Shown: one piece after another, positions 1-7,823 of the stretch
Layout of the letters: each line of letters starts with the position of its first letter
Position numbering within the stretch: position 1 is the stretch's first letter
Assembly (NCBI RefSeq): GCF_001570905.1
Contig: NZ_BCSO01000002.1
Span: 124,001 to 188,000, forward strand
Direction of reading: 5' to 3'
Source of the DNA: [Zimmermannella] alba NBRC 15616
GTDB lineage: Bacteria > Actinomycetota > Actinomycetes > Actinomycetales > Microbacteriaceae
Length of the DNA stretch: 64,000 bases
The notes under the pieces: generated by a model
The model's database searches: none
What the model was told of the DNA's origin: nothing
The model's input: only the letters and a program-made list of their open reading frames with translations
Translations under genes and position numbers: made by a program

Positions 1-1
1 C

Positions 2-877
2 GAGGAGCCTTCGCCCACACCGTCGGCGGGAGGCCGCGTCGTCCCGGTCTGGGGTCCGCACGGTTCGCCGGGGCGCACGACGGTCGCCATCGCGCTCGCG
101 GCGGAGGCGGCGCAGCGGGGTGAACGAGTCATCCTCATTGATGCTGACTCGTATGGGGGAGCGGTCGCCCCCGCGCTCGGCATCGTGGATGAAGCTCCCG
201 GCTTTGCTGCAGCCTGCCGACTCGCTGCCTCGCGCTCGCTCACCCCGGCAGAGCTTGACCGCGTCGCGGCGCACTACGGCACTGGGCCTGGATCGTTCCG
301 CGTCCTCACCGGCATCCCGAACCCCTCGCGCTGGCCCGAACTTTCGCGCGAACGCGTGCTCGCGACCGTGAAGCTCTGCCGAGAACTTGCCGACCTTGTT
401 GTCATCGACCTTGGCTTCTCGCTCGAATCGGATGATGAGATTGCGAGCGACCTCATGGCACCGCGTCGAAACGCGTCCGCCTTTGCGTGCCTCGAGTTGG
501 CGAGCGCTGTCGTTGCGGTGACGGGTGCGGATGCCGTGAGCCTGCAGCGCTTCTTGCGAGCCCGGCTCGATCTGCGCGAGCTCGTTGGTGCCTGCCCCAT
601 CGAGGTGGTTGCGAACGGTGTGCGCACCGGGGCGCAGGGCTTTGGTCAGGCGAGTCAGATCGAAGAAGTGCTCACGAGATTTGGTGGGATCGAGCGTGCG
701 CTCCTCGTGCCGTTCGACGCCGCAGCAGCCGACCGAGCGATCGCCGCGCAAGCCCCGGTCACGGTCGCGAGCCCCCGCTCGGGTATGGCGAAGGCGCTTC
801 GACAGCTGCCGGATCGCCTTGGCATCCCAAGCCCGGTAGGGCGAAGCGGTCGCCGAAGTGTGGCGCTTCGCTCCTAG
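2..877 (+). CDS. CpaE/MinD-like P-loop ATPase, 5' partial
   Basis: The reading frame is open from the left edge to the stop at 875-877, so the gene starts upstream. The visible part begins with a strand and P-loop (VVPVWGPHGSPGRTT) and then VILIDADSYGG, the layout of the deviant-Walker ParA/MinD/CpaE group. The lysine expected before the Thr pair is Arg here. Later VIDLGF and VVAVTGADAVSLQR fit the second half of that fold (the D-x-G strand and the strand that contacts nucleotide). In actinobacteria such proteins lie beside SAF-domain and Flp/Tad-type genes, but no pilus gene is in view, so a role in pilus assembly or localisation is inference. The sensor kinase starts 10 bases downstream, suggesting co-transcription. 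Confidence 0.8.
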   Translation, partial: EEPSPTPSAGGRVVPVWGPHGSPGRTTVAIALAAEAAQRGERVILIDADSYGGAVAPALGIVDEAPGFAAACRLAASRSLTPAELDRVAAHYGTGPGSFRVLTGIPNPSRWPELSRERVLATVKLCRELADLVVIDLGFSLESDDEIASDLMAPRRNASAFACLELASAVVAVTGADAVSLQRFLRARLDLRELVGACPIEVVANGVRTGAQGFGQASQIEEVLTRFGGIERALLVPFDAAAADRAIAAQAPVTVASPRSGMAKALRQLPDRLGIPSPVGRSGRRSVALRS

Positions 878-886
878 ACTGAAGCG

Positions 887-2413
887 GTGAGCACTCCGAC
901 GACGCCTGCCGAGATTCGAGACCACCTCGAGCCCGGAGATCGCGCGTGGCTGGATGCACTCAGCCGCGACCTGCAGCTGCTTGCTGACCTCGACTGCGCC
1001 GACCTCGTCCTCTGGATGCCCGACCGGGACGGCAAGCTCATGGCGATCGCGCAGACGCGCCCCTCGAGCGCCCCGACGCTCTTCTACCGCGACCTGCTCG
1101 GCCAGCACCTGCGCGACCAGTGGCGCGTGGAAGTTGAGACGGCGCTCGAGCGCGGCGAGACCGTGCACTCCCGTCAGCCCGACTGGTTCGACGAGCTGCC
1201 GGCGCAGCTCGCCGTCACACCCGTGAACCGGCGCGTGGTCGAGGCGAACGGTGAAAGTGAGCGCGTGGCGGTTGCCGTCATCACGCGGCACACGAACCTC
1301 GCCGGAAGCCGCGGCCGCACCCGCCAGGAGGTGACCTTTCGCGAGTGCGCGGAGGACCTCTTCGACATGATCGTGGCCGGCGACTTCCCAGACCTTGAGG
1401 CTCCCTCGGTTGAGCGTCGCGGTGCGCCCCGCGCCTCGGACGGCCTCATTCGACTTGACCCGGAAGGCATCGTCACCTTTGCGAGCGCGAACGCGCTGAG
1501 CGCCATGAACAAGCTCGGCTTCGGTGGCGAACTCGAGGGGGAGTCGCTCGTCGAAGTCGTCTCGATGCTCGTGCAAGACCGCGTCACTGTGGACGAAGCG
1601 ACACCGCTCGTCGTGACGGGACGTGCACCCTGGACAACCGACATTGAGGTTGGGGACACCACAGTCACGATGCGCGCCCTGCCACTGAGCGATGAGGGCG
1701 TCCGCATCGGTGCCGTGGTCATCTGCCGCGACACCTCGGATGTACGCCACCAGGAGCAGGAACTCCTCACGAAGGATGCGACGATCCGCGAGATCCACCA
1801 CCGTGTGAAGAACAATCTGCAGACGGTCGCGGCGCTGCTTCGTATCCAGGCCCGCCGTTCGCGCTCTGATGAAGCTCGCGAGTCGCTCACACAGGCGATG
1901 CGCCGCGTCGCCTCCATCGCTGTCGTGCACGACACCCTTGCTGGTGGCTTCAGCCAGATGGTCGCTTTCGATGAGGTGTTTAACCGTGTGCTGAGGCTCA
2001 TCGCTGAAGTCTCGAGCTCGCACAACACGCACGTTCGCCCGCGAGTCGAAGGCGAATTCGGCACGCTGCCGAGCGAATACGCGACCCCGCTTGCACTAGC
2101 CCTCACCGAACTTGTTACCAATGCGGTCGAGCACGGCCTCGAAGGTCAGGACGGTGAAGTCGTGGTCGAGGTGAAGCGCGGCAGCGAAGGCCTCGACGTG
2201 GAAGTGCGCGACACCGGGTGCGGCTTTGCTCCCGGGCGCATCGGATCAGGCCTTGGCACCCAGATCATCCGCACGCTCGTGGAGGGTGAACTCGGCGGCA
2301 CGATCGAGTGGCACTCCGAAATCGGCGAGGGCACCCGCGTCGAACTGTCCATTCCTCGCCGTTGGAACGCCGACCTCGAAGCGGCCGAAGTGCAGCACAA
2401 GGCCTTCGACTAG
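887..2413 (+). CDS. pdtaS: PdtaS-like sensor histidine kinase (GAF-PAS-HisKA_2-HATPase)
   Basis: A 508-residue kinase with no obvious membrane segment, so probably cytosolic. Residues about 10-160 look like the GAF-type N-terminal domain of the PdtaS family. Residues about 185-290 form a PAS domain (GLIRLDPEGIVTFASANAL). The phospho-acceptor region is HisKA_2, IHHRVKNNLQTVAALLRIQ, with His304/305, followed by the ATPase N box (ELVTNAVEHG) and G boxes (DTGCGFAPG, GSGLGTQII). In mycobacteria PdtaS signals to the RNA-binding response regulator PdtaR and its gene adjoins whiB1. The same neighbour is present here, in convergent orientation, which supports orthology. GTG start 10 bases after the ATPase stop. 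No PdtaR-like gene is in the window. Confidence 0.88.
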   Translation: MSTPTTPAEIRDHLEPGDRAWLDALSRDLQLLADLDCADLVLWMPDRDGKLMAIAQTRPSSAPTLFYRDLLGQHLRDQWRVEVETALERGETVHSRQPDWFDELPAQLAVTPVNRRVVEANGESERVAVAVITRHTNLAGSRGRTRQEVTFRECAEDLFDMIVAGDFPDLEAPSVERRGAPRASDGLIRLDPEGIVTFASANALSAMNKLGFGGELEGESLVEVVSMLVQDRVTVDEATPLVVTGRAPWTTDIEVGDTTVTMRALPLSDEGVRIGAVVICRDTSDVRHQEQELLTKDATIREIHHRVKNNLQTVAALLRIQARRSRSDEARESLTQAMRRVASIAVVHDTLAGGFSQMVAFDEVFNRVLRLIAEVSSSHNTHVRPRVEGEFGTLPSEYATPLALALTELVTNAVEHGLEGQDGEVVVEVKRGSEGLDVEVRDTGCGFAPGRIGSGLGTQIIRTLVEGELGGTIEWHSEIGEGTRVELSIPRRWNADLEAAEVQHKAFD

Positions 2414-2467
2414 CTCTCCGGTGTCCAGCCTTCAGCTGGATGGCGGCAAACGTTGCCTGGATACGAT

Positions 2468-2501
2468 TCGCCCCGGCACGCGGGGTGGCGGGCCGGGGCG
2501 A
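2468..2501. terminator. Candidate hairpin between convergent kinase and whiB genes
   Basis: A 10-bp perfect stem, TCGCCCCGGC / GCCGGGGCGA, with a 14-base loop lies between the 3' ends of two convergent genes. A smaller stem, TCCAGC-CTTCA-GCTGGA, lies upstream near 2422-2438. Neither has a T tract, so termination is inferred from position and structure only. Confidence 0.4.
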
Positions 2502-2518
2502 GGGATGCTGCGCGTCGA

Positions 2519-2767
2519 CTATGACGCGCGGCGAGCGCGGGCAGCGCGGCGCTTGAGGGCACGACGCTCGTCTTCCGACAGGCCGCCCCAGACTCCGGAG
2601 TCCTGGTTCGTGTCGAGCGCGTACTGAAGGCAGGTTTCGGTGACGCGGCAGGAAGCGCACACTGACTTGGCAGCGTCGATCTGCTCGACGGCCGGACCCG
2701 TGTTACCCACGGGGAAGAACAGCTCAGGGTCTGCATTGAGGCAGGCCGCGCTATCGCGCCAATCCAT
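2519..2767 (-). CDS. whiB1: WhiB-family iron-sulfur transcription factor, WhiB1-like
   Basis: An 82-residue Wbl protein. Four cysteines at positions 9, 37, 40 and 46 (C-x27-C-x2-C-x5-C) would bind a [4Fe-4S] cluster. The GVWGG turn and a basic C-terminal tail (RRALKRRAARARR) for DNA binding follow. Length, cysteine spacing and position beside a PdtaS-like kinase match WhiB1, the essential nitric-oxide-sensitive member that binds the housekeeping sigma factor in mycobacteria. An AGGAGCGAG stretch lies just upstream of the ATG. The regulator is transcribed towards the kinase. Confidence 0.95.
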   Translation of the reverse strand: MDWRDSAACLNADPELFFPVGNTGPAVEQIDAAKSVCASCRVTETCLQYALDTNQDSGVWGGLSEDERRALKRRAARARRAS

Positions 2768-2964
2768 TTCTCGCTCCTTCTCGCGTGGATTCCACGCAGT
2801 GGAGCCCCTGGTGAGGCTCAGCTCAACTCGGCGAATTCCCAGCTAATCGCATCGTGACGGCCTACATTTCAATGAGGGTTCGTCTGTCGCGAGTTATCTC
2901 TACTTGGAGAAAAATAGTGCCACAGGCACGCTCACATGACAAGAGTTTTCTACGAGAGGATGCG

Positions 2965-3408
2965 ATGGACCCGCGGCGAACGTCCCCTTCAGACGGCAAC
3001 ATCCGCGAGATCATGCGGACGCCGATGATGGTTCCGGCGGGCACGCTCGGCTTGCTTGCCACCGTGCTCCTCGTCGAAACGATCATCATGGGTGCCGTCG
3101 TGGGCTTCTACCTCGTCGAGCTGTTCTCGGTGCCGAGCGCAAACCTCATGAGTTCGATCGCGCTGTTCGTCCTGCTCGTCATTGGCCTCGTCCTCCTTGC
3201 CATCACGACGCGCGCCGCCTTCCGTCGTTCGTCGTGGGTGCGCGGTGCTGCGATCACCTGGCAGGTGCTCCTGCTTGCTGCCGCCTACCTCTTCGCGACC
3301 GGCAATATTGTGAGCTGGCTTGGCTGGGTCGTCGGGGTCCTCTGCATCCTCGGCATCGTGTTTGCCGTGCTGCCGTCCACGGCGCGCACCCTCGACCACG
3401 GCGACTAG
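2965..3408 (+). CDS. Small four-helix membrane protein, unknown function
   Basis: A 147-residue protein. The ATG at 2965 is preceded by GAGAGG and was preferred over upstream in-frame starts, which would add a poorly conserved-looking tail. After a polar N-terminus of about 25 residues there are four hydrophobic stretches (around GTLGLLATVLLVETIIMGAV, IALFVLLVIGLVLLAI, WQVLLLAAAYLF and WVVGVLCILGIVFAVL) and a short charged end. Topology resembles the small integral membrane proteins often annotated only as hypothetical in actinobacteria. No catalytic motif is visible. It is convergent with the acyltransferase gene, 6 bases away. Confidence 0.75.
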   Translation: MDPRRTSPSDGNIREIMRTPMMVPAGTLGLLATVLLVETIIMGAVVGFYLVELFSVPSANLMSSIALFVLLVIGLVLLAITTRAAFRRSSWVRGAAITWQVLLLAAAYLFATGNIVSWLGWVVGVLCILGIVFAVLPSTARTLDHGD

Positions 3409-3414
3409 CCGCGA

Positions 3415-4734
3415 TCACGGCGTGCTGGCGGCATCGCCGCTGGTGCGCGTGAACGGCGACGCGGCGGTGAACGCAAGGCCCCCGCTGAGGAGCCACGTCA
3501 CGGCTCCTGCGAGCATCCCGAGTCCGATCGCCGCGCGGCCGAGCGGGAGATAGCCGCCGAGGAGCACGACCGCGACACCGGCTGCGCCCATGATGCCAGC
3601 GACGACTGCCTCTGCCGGGTGCATGTGCCCGCGCCGGGCGGTCTTCGAGAGATCCACGCCACGCGTAGGGATGCAACAGATGACGACGAGCAGCACGATG
3701 AGGCTCGCGAGCCACAGCCAGCGAGTGCTCCACCATTCGCCGCTGCCAGGCTCCGGGAACGGCAGACCGAGCACGAGCTGAGCTGCGATGAGCACGAGCA
3801 TTGCAAAGGTGTGCCAGAGATAGAGCCGCATACCGCGCATGCCGAGCACTGCGATGACCGCGAGCATCGACGGGCGCTGCATGAGCTTTCGAAGGGCAGG
3901 CTGCGCGAGGGCAAAGGTGCTCCACTGCGCGAGCGTGAGGCCCAGGATCATGAGTGTCGGCGGGTTGAGGTTGTCGAGCATGTCGTTCGAGTACCCGCCG
4001 AAGTGCCAGAGCGCGAGCATGCCCGTGTAGCTCCCCGCTGCGACGAGCCCGAGCCGCACAGGACCAAGCCGCTGTGTCGTCCCGTCGCCGAGGGTCGCAC
4101 CGAGTTGCTGCGCCACGAGCCACACGGCGAGCCAATTCAACGGTGCAAGCCAGGGGAGCCCCAGTCGAACCGCCGCATCCACGACGGCGGTGACGCCGAC
4201 GAGTGTGACGAGCACGCCTGCAGGGGAACGGTCGTAGAGGCGCGTCATGAGCGGGATGCAGAACGAGCAAGCCGCATAGATCGGGATGAACCACAGTGGC
4301 TCCGCGAGACGAACCCCGACCGTGCGCAAGAGCTCCGCATCCATGCCGCCTGCCGTGAGGGCTGCCGTGCACGCGAAGATCGCGGCGATCGCGAGTGCGG
4401 TTGGCAGGAGCAGCCGGAGTGCGCGGGACCGGATGTAGTCGCCCCATCCCTCTCCCCGCTCGCGCATGCGCCGCCAACTCAGCGTGTTCGCGAAGCCGCC
4501 CGCGATGAAGAAGGTGGGCATGATCATGAAGGCCCACGTGCCCCAGGCGAGCACCTCGTTGTCGGCGAGTGCGTTGCTTGCCCGGAGAGGATCACCACCG
4601 ACACCCATCTGGAGGGCGTGCAGGAGGACGACAAACGGCAGGCACAGGGCCCGCGCGAGGTCGACGGAGAGATCGCGTCCGGCGGGCATTCGCTCGCTGG
4701 GCGAGGTGGGCGCAGGCGATGCGGCGGCGCTCAC
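3415..4734 (-). CDS. Acyltransferase-3 family integral membrane protein
   Basis: A 439-residue polytopic protein of the acyltransferase-3 (OafA/YrhL-like) family, which moves acyl groups onto extracytoplasmic sugars, lipids or polymers. The first helix carries the family signature around DLARALCLPFVVLLHAL (an Asp-Arg pair, then a His in the membrane). Further segments include FFIAGGFANTLSWRR and a basic loop RSRALRLLLP typical of the family. About ten hydrophobic helices can be counted. The substrate cannot be read from sequence. The start is GTG at 4734, 12 bases after the peroxiredoxin stop; an ATG 15 codons further in is an alternative. The pair probably forms one transcript. Confidence 0.82.
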   Translation of the reverse strand: MSAAASPAPTSPSERMPAGRDLSVDLARALCLPFVVLLHALQMGVGGDPLRASNALADNEVLAWGTWAFMIMPTFFIAGGFANTLSWRRMRERGEGWGDYIRSRALRLLLPTALAIAAIFACTAALTAGGMDAELLRTVGVRLAEPLWFIPIYAACSFCIPLMTRLYDRSPAGVLVTLVGVTAVVDAAVRLGLPWLAPLNWLAVWLVAQQLGATLGDGTTQRLGPVRLGLVAAGSYTGMLALWHFGGYSNDMLDNLNPPTLMILGLTLAQWSTFALAQPALRKLMQRPSMLAVIAVLGMRGMRLYLWHTFAMLVLIAAQLVLGLPFPEPGSGEWWSTRWLWLASLIVLLVVICCIPTRGVDLSKTARRGHMHPAEAVVAGIMGAAGVAVVLLGGYLPLGRAAIGLGMLAGAVTWLLSGGLAFTAASPFTRTSGDAASTP

Positions 4735-4745
4735 GGCAGCGTGCG

Positions 4746-5222
4746 CTAGTCGAGCTCGAGCAGCTTGAGGATGCGGGCGACGTGGCCGGTTGCGCGCACG
4801 TTGTAGAGAGCGTGCTCGAGGATGCCATCCGCGTTGATGATGAAGGTCGAACGGATCGGGCCGACGGCGATGCGGCCGTACTTGTTGCGCTCACCGTAGG
4901 CGCCGTAGGCGGTCTGGACAGTGTGGTCCTCGTCCGAGAGGAGCGTGAACCCGAGGCGCTCGGCGTCGTCGAAGTCGGCGTTCTTGCCCGGTGCATCGCT
5001 CGAGAGGCCGACGAGCTCATAGCCCGCCTCCATGAGGCGCTCGCGGGCATCGCGGAAGTCGCAGGATTCGGTGGTGCAACCCGGCGTCATGGCCTGCGGG
5101 TAGGTGTAGAGGATGACGGGGCGACCGCGGAAGGATTCGAGGGAGACGGGCGTGCCGTGCTGGTTGGGGAGCGTAAAGCTCGGGGCGGGCGTGCCAGCTT
5201 CGAGGCGGATTGGCGTCGTCAT
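4746..5222 (-). CDS. bcp: Peroxiredoxin, BCP/PrxQ type
   Basis: A 158-residue thioredoxin-fold peroxidase that reduces hydrogen and organic peroxides. The active-site region TPGCTTESCDFRD has peroxidatic Cys49 and a probable resolving Cys54 five residues on, the arrangement of two-Cys BCP/PrxQ enzymes. Normally the Pro-x3-Thr-x2-Cys motif is PKAxTPGC; here it is PQAMTPGC, so Lys becomes Gln. GLSSDAPGKNADF and FIINADGILEH match later conserved blocks, and the length is normal. AAGGAG sits 6 bases before the ATG. It is probably transcribed with the downstream acyltransferase gene. Confidence 0.93.
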   Translation of the reverse strand: MTTPIRLEAGTPAPSFTLPNQHGTPVSLESFRGRPVILYTYPQAMTPGCTTESCDFRDARERLMEAGYELVGLSSDAPGKNADFDDAERLGFTLLSDEDHTVQTAYGAYGERNKYGRIAVGPIRSTFIINADGILEHALYNVRATGHVARILKLLELD

Positions 5223-5358
5223 GCGGTGCTCCTTCGGATCGAAATGGTGTCTCTATTGTGCCGTGCATCCGCGACACGCCGAGAAGCGCAACCTTGGTGC
5301 AGGACTTGCACTTGTTCACGGATTGGCGTTAAGCTTCATCGGTCGCGACAAGCGATAT

Positions 5359-5431
<73 letters not shown>

Positions 5432-5436
5432 CGAGA

Positions 5437-5473
5437 GAAACCCCGTTTCCTCTTACCGAGGAAACGGGGTTTC
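5437..5473. terminator. Strong hairpin terminator after tRNA-Lys
   Basis: A perfect 16-bp inverted repeat, GAAACCCCGTTTCCTC / GAGGAAACGGGGTTTC, with a 5-base loop starts 5 bases after the tRNA. The arms end in TTTC, giving a short T-rich exit. Confidence 0.88.
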
Positions 5474-5597
5474 GTCGTTGCTGCGCAGCGTTTGCATCGT
5501 GAGCATCCCGAGGAGACCGTCGCCTCCACTCTGCCTGACCAGGCCAGTTGGCCCAGGCGTGACAGGGGCTCAGCCTCGCTCGGGCTACCATTTTCCA

Positions 5598-7013
5598 ATG
5601 GAGACCATCGCTGCTGCCCTGAAAGCCATTGACGATTTCGTCTGGGGTCCCTGGCTGCTCATCCCGCTCCTGCTGGGAACTGGTCTCCTCCTCTCGATCC
5701 GACTTCGCGCCGTTCAGCTGCGCAAGCTCGGCCCAGCGCTTCGCCTTGGACTCCTCCAACGCTCCGATGACACCGATTCCGGTGACATCTCGCAGTACCA
5801 GGCCCTGACGACGGCTCTCGCCGCGACCGTCGGCGTTGGCAACATCGTCGGTGTCGCGACCGCCATTGCGGTGGGTGGCCCGGGGGCGCTGTTCTGGATG
5901 TGGATGACGGGCCTGGTCGGCATGGCCTCCAAGTACGCCGAAGCCTTCCTCGGTGTGCGTTTCCGCACGCGCGACGCCGCCGGCAAGATGTCGGGCGGCC
6001 CCCAGTACTACCTCAAGCGAGGCATCGGCGGACGCTTCGGCACCTTCCTCTCGCTCTGGTTTGCGATCTTCGCCGTGCTTGCGAGCTTCGGCATCGGCAA
6101 CATGACCCAGGCGAACGCAGTCTCCGCGCAGCTGCACGACACCTTCAACGTCGACCCCATCATCACGGGCATCGTGCTCATGGTGCTCACCGGGCTCGTC
6201 CTCCTCGGCGGTATCTCGGCCATCGGCAAGGTGACCGCTGGATTTGTGCCGATCATGATCGGTCTCTACATCGTTGCGGGCACCGTCGTCCTCATGCTCA
6301 ACGGCCCTGCCCTCCCGGGCGCCATCGCCGCGATCTTCACGCAGGCCTTCACCGGCAGCGCGGCCGCGGGCGGCTTCATCGGCTCGACCTTCCTCATCAT
6401 GCTGCAAATGGGCGTGGCACGAGGCATCTTCTCGAACGAATCCGGCATGGGGTCCGCCGCGATTGCAGCGGCTGCCGCACAGACGAGCCACCCTGTCCGC
6501 CAGGGTCTCGTGTCGATGACGCAGACCTTCATTGACACGCTCATTGTCGTGACCTTCACCGGCCTCATCGTCATTTCTTCGGGCGTGTGGACCGGCGGCA
6601 AGGATGCGGCCGACACGATGACCGCCGACGCGTTCCGGGAGGTGCTGCCGGGCGAATTCGGCGGCTGGATTGTTGCCATCTCGATCGTGTTCTTTGCGTT
6701 CTCGACCGTACTCGGATGGGCCTACTACGGCGAACGATGTGTGGAGCGCCTTGGCGGCGTGAAGTGGGGCTACGTCTACCGCCTCATCTTCACCCTCGTG
6801 GTGTTCGTCGGCGCCACGGTGCCGCTAGAGATCGTGTGGACCTTCGCCGACATCATGAACGGGCTCATGGCGCTCCCGAATCTCATTGGTCTCATCCTGC
6901 TTTCAGGGCTGATCACTCGTGAAACCAAGCACTACCTCGACCACGACCCGAAGCTCACCGCATCGAACCGCGAGATCGACGTGTTCATGCAGGGACACGA
7001 GCGACACGAGTAG
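5598..7013 (+). CDS. Sodium:amino acid symporter, AGCS family
   Basis: A 471-residue polytopic carrier of the alanine/glycine:cation symporter family. Family signatures are visible: ALTTALAATVGVGNIVGVAT near the N-terminus, the SGGPQYYL stretch, FSNESGMGSA (start of a conserved helix-loop) and VFFAFSTVLGWAYYGERCVE. Length and about eleven hydrophobic helices are typical. It probably imports alanine, glycine or glutamine with Na+; which one cannot be told. The ATG at 5598 was chosen because the protein begins in the usual place (METIAAALKAIDDFVWG). An upstream in-frame extension would run into the tRNA terminator. Confidence 0.92.
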   Translation: METIAAALKAIDDFVWGPWLLIPLLLGTGLLLSIRLRAVQLRKLGPALRLGLLQRSDDTDSGDISQYQALTTALAATVGVGNIVGVATAIAVGGPGALFWMWMTGLVGMASKYAEAFLGVRFRTRDAAGKMSGGPQYYLKRGIGGRFGTFLSLWFAIFAVLASFGIGNMTQANAVSAQLHDTFNVDPIITGIVLMVLTGLVLLGGISAIGKVTAGFVPIMIGLYIVAGTVVLMLNGPALPGAIAAIFTQAFTGSAAAGGFIGSTFLIMLQMGVARGIFSNESGMGSAAIAAAAAQTSHPVRQGLVSMTQTFIDTLIVVTFTGLIVISSGVWTGGKDAADTMTADAFREVLPGEFGGWIVAISIVFFAFSTVLGWAYYGERCVERLGGVKWGYVYRLIFTLVVFVGATVPLEIVWTFADIMNGLMALPNLIGLILLSGLITRETKHYLDHDPKLTASNREIDVFMQGHERHE

Positions 7014-7074
7014 TTCACCGTCGGTGCTGAATCGATGTATACGTGGTGGATGCCGTGGCGCGTACACTCAAACC

Positions 7075-7398
7075 ATGGACCTCGAGATGCGTGATGCCCG
7101 CGACGTAGAAACCGCACCCATCGTGGCGCTCGGACTCGTCGGCGGATACCTGGTGGCTCGCGAAACCGGAATCCGTCCGCTCGGTGGTGTGCTGCTCGGC
7201 GCCGCCGGACTCTTCGCTGGCCGCAGCTGGCTCGCCAAGCGCGGCCCCGCGACCGCTGCTGGCCTCGGTGCTGGGTACCTCGCCGCCTTCGGTCTCTCGC
7301 ACCCGCTCGCCAAGAAGATTGGTGCTTGGCCTTCGGTTGCCGCTGTGACGGGTGCTTCGGCGCTCGCGGCCTACCTGCTTGCCGACAAGCCTCACTAG
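7075..7398 (+). CDS. Small hydrophobic protein, unknown function
   Basis: A 107-residue protein beginning MDLEMRDARDVETAPIVALG. After about 13 polar residues it is rich in Gly, Ala and Leu with three or four short hydrophobic stretches ([57 protein letters not shown]). It is probably an inner-membrane protein. It has its own upstream region of about 60 bases after the symporter. I do not recognise a family. Confidence 0.65.
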   Translation: MDLEMRDARDVETAPIVALGLVGGYLVARETGIRPLGGVLLGAAGLFAGRSWLAKRGPATAAGLGAGYLAAFGLSHPLAKKIGAWPSVAAVTGASALAAYLLADKPH

Positions 7399-7502
7399 CA
7401 CTCGCCGCGGTCTCGGCTCGCCGTTCACGCTGACATCCACGCGTGATGGCGCGGATGCCAACCGCCTCCGCCAGCCCAGACGCCCTGCAGGAAAGCACGA
7501 CG

Positions 7503-7793
7503 ATGACCCGACTCCCCGTCGAAGAGCGGCGAAAAGCGCTCCTTGACGCGAGTATTCGCGTCATCGAGCGGGACGGCTACACGGAGACCACGACGCGAAC
7601 AATCGCTGCCGAAGCGAACATGCCGCTCGCATCACTCCACTACGTGTTCGCTTCGCGCCAGGAACTCATTGCGGCAACGCTCAAGCTCATGTCGACGCAG
7701 ATCGTCAACGGGCGGAACTCCACGCGATCCTTGACGACATCGCCCCAAGACATCCTCGAAGGACGAATCACTGATCTTGACCAGCTAATCTGA
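7503..7793 (+). pseudogene. Truncated and frameshifted TetR regulator remnant
   Basis: From the ATG at 7503 (MTRLPVEERRKALLDASIRV) the frame encodes a good TetR DNA-binding domain: RTIAAEANMPLASLHYVFASRQELIAATLKLM. The protein ends after about 96 residues, roughly half the family length. After about 7712 a different frame reads QRAELHAILDDIAP, which looks like normal TetR ligand-domain sequence, while the open frame reads low-complexity Ser/Thr. A frameshift plus loss of the 3' half is the simplest reading. It lies just upstream of, and in line with, the oxidoreductase gene. It may still make a DNA-binding fragment. Confidence 0.6.
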
Positions 7794-7823
7794 ATCGTCC
7801 CGACCCATAAGGAGCGATGCGCG

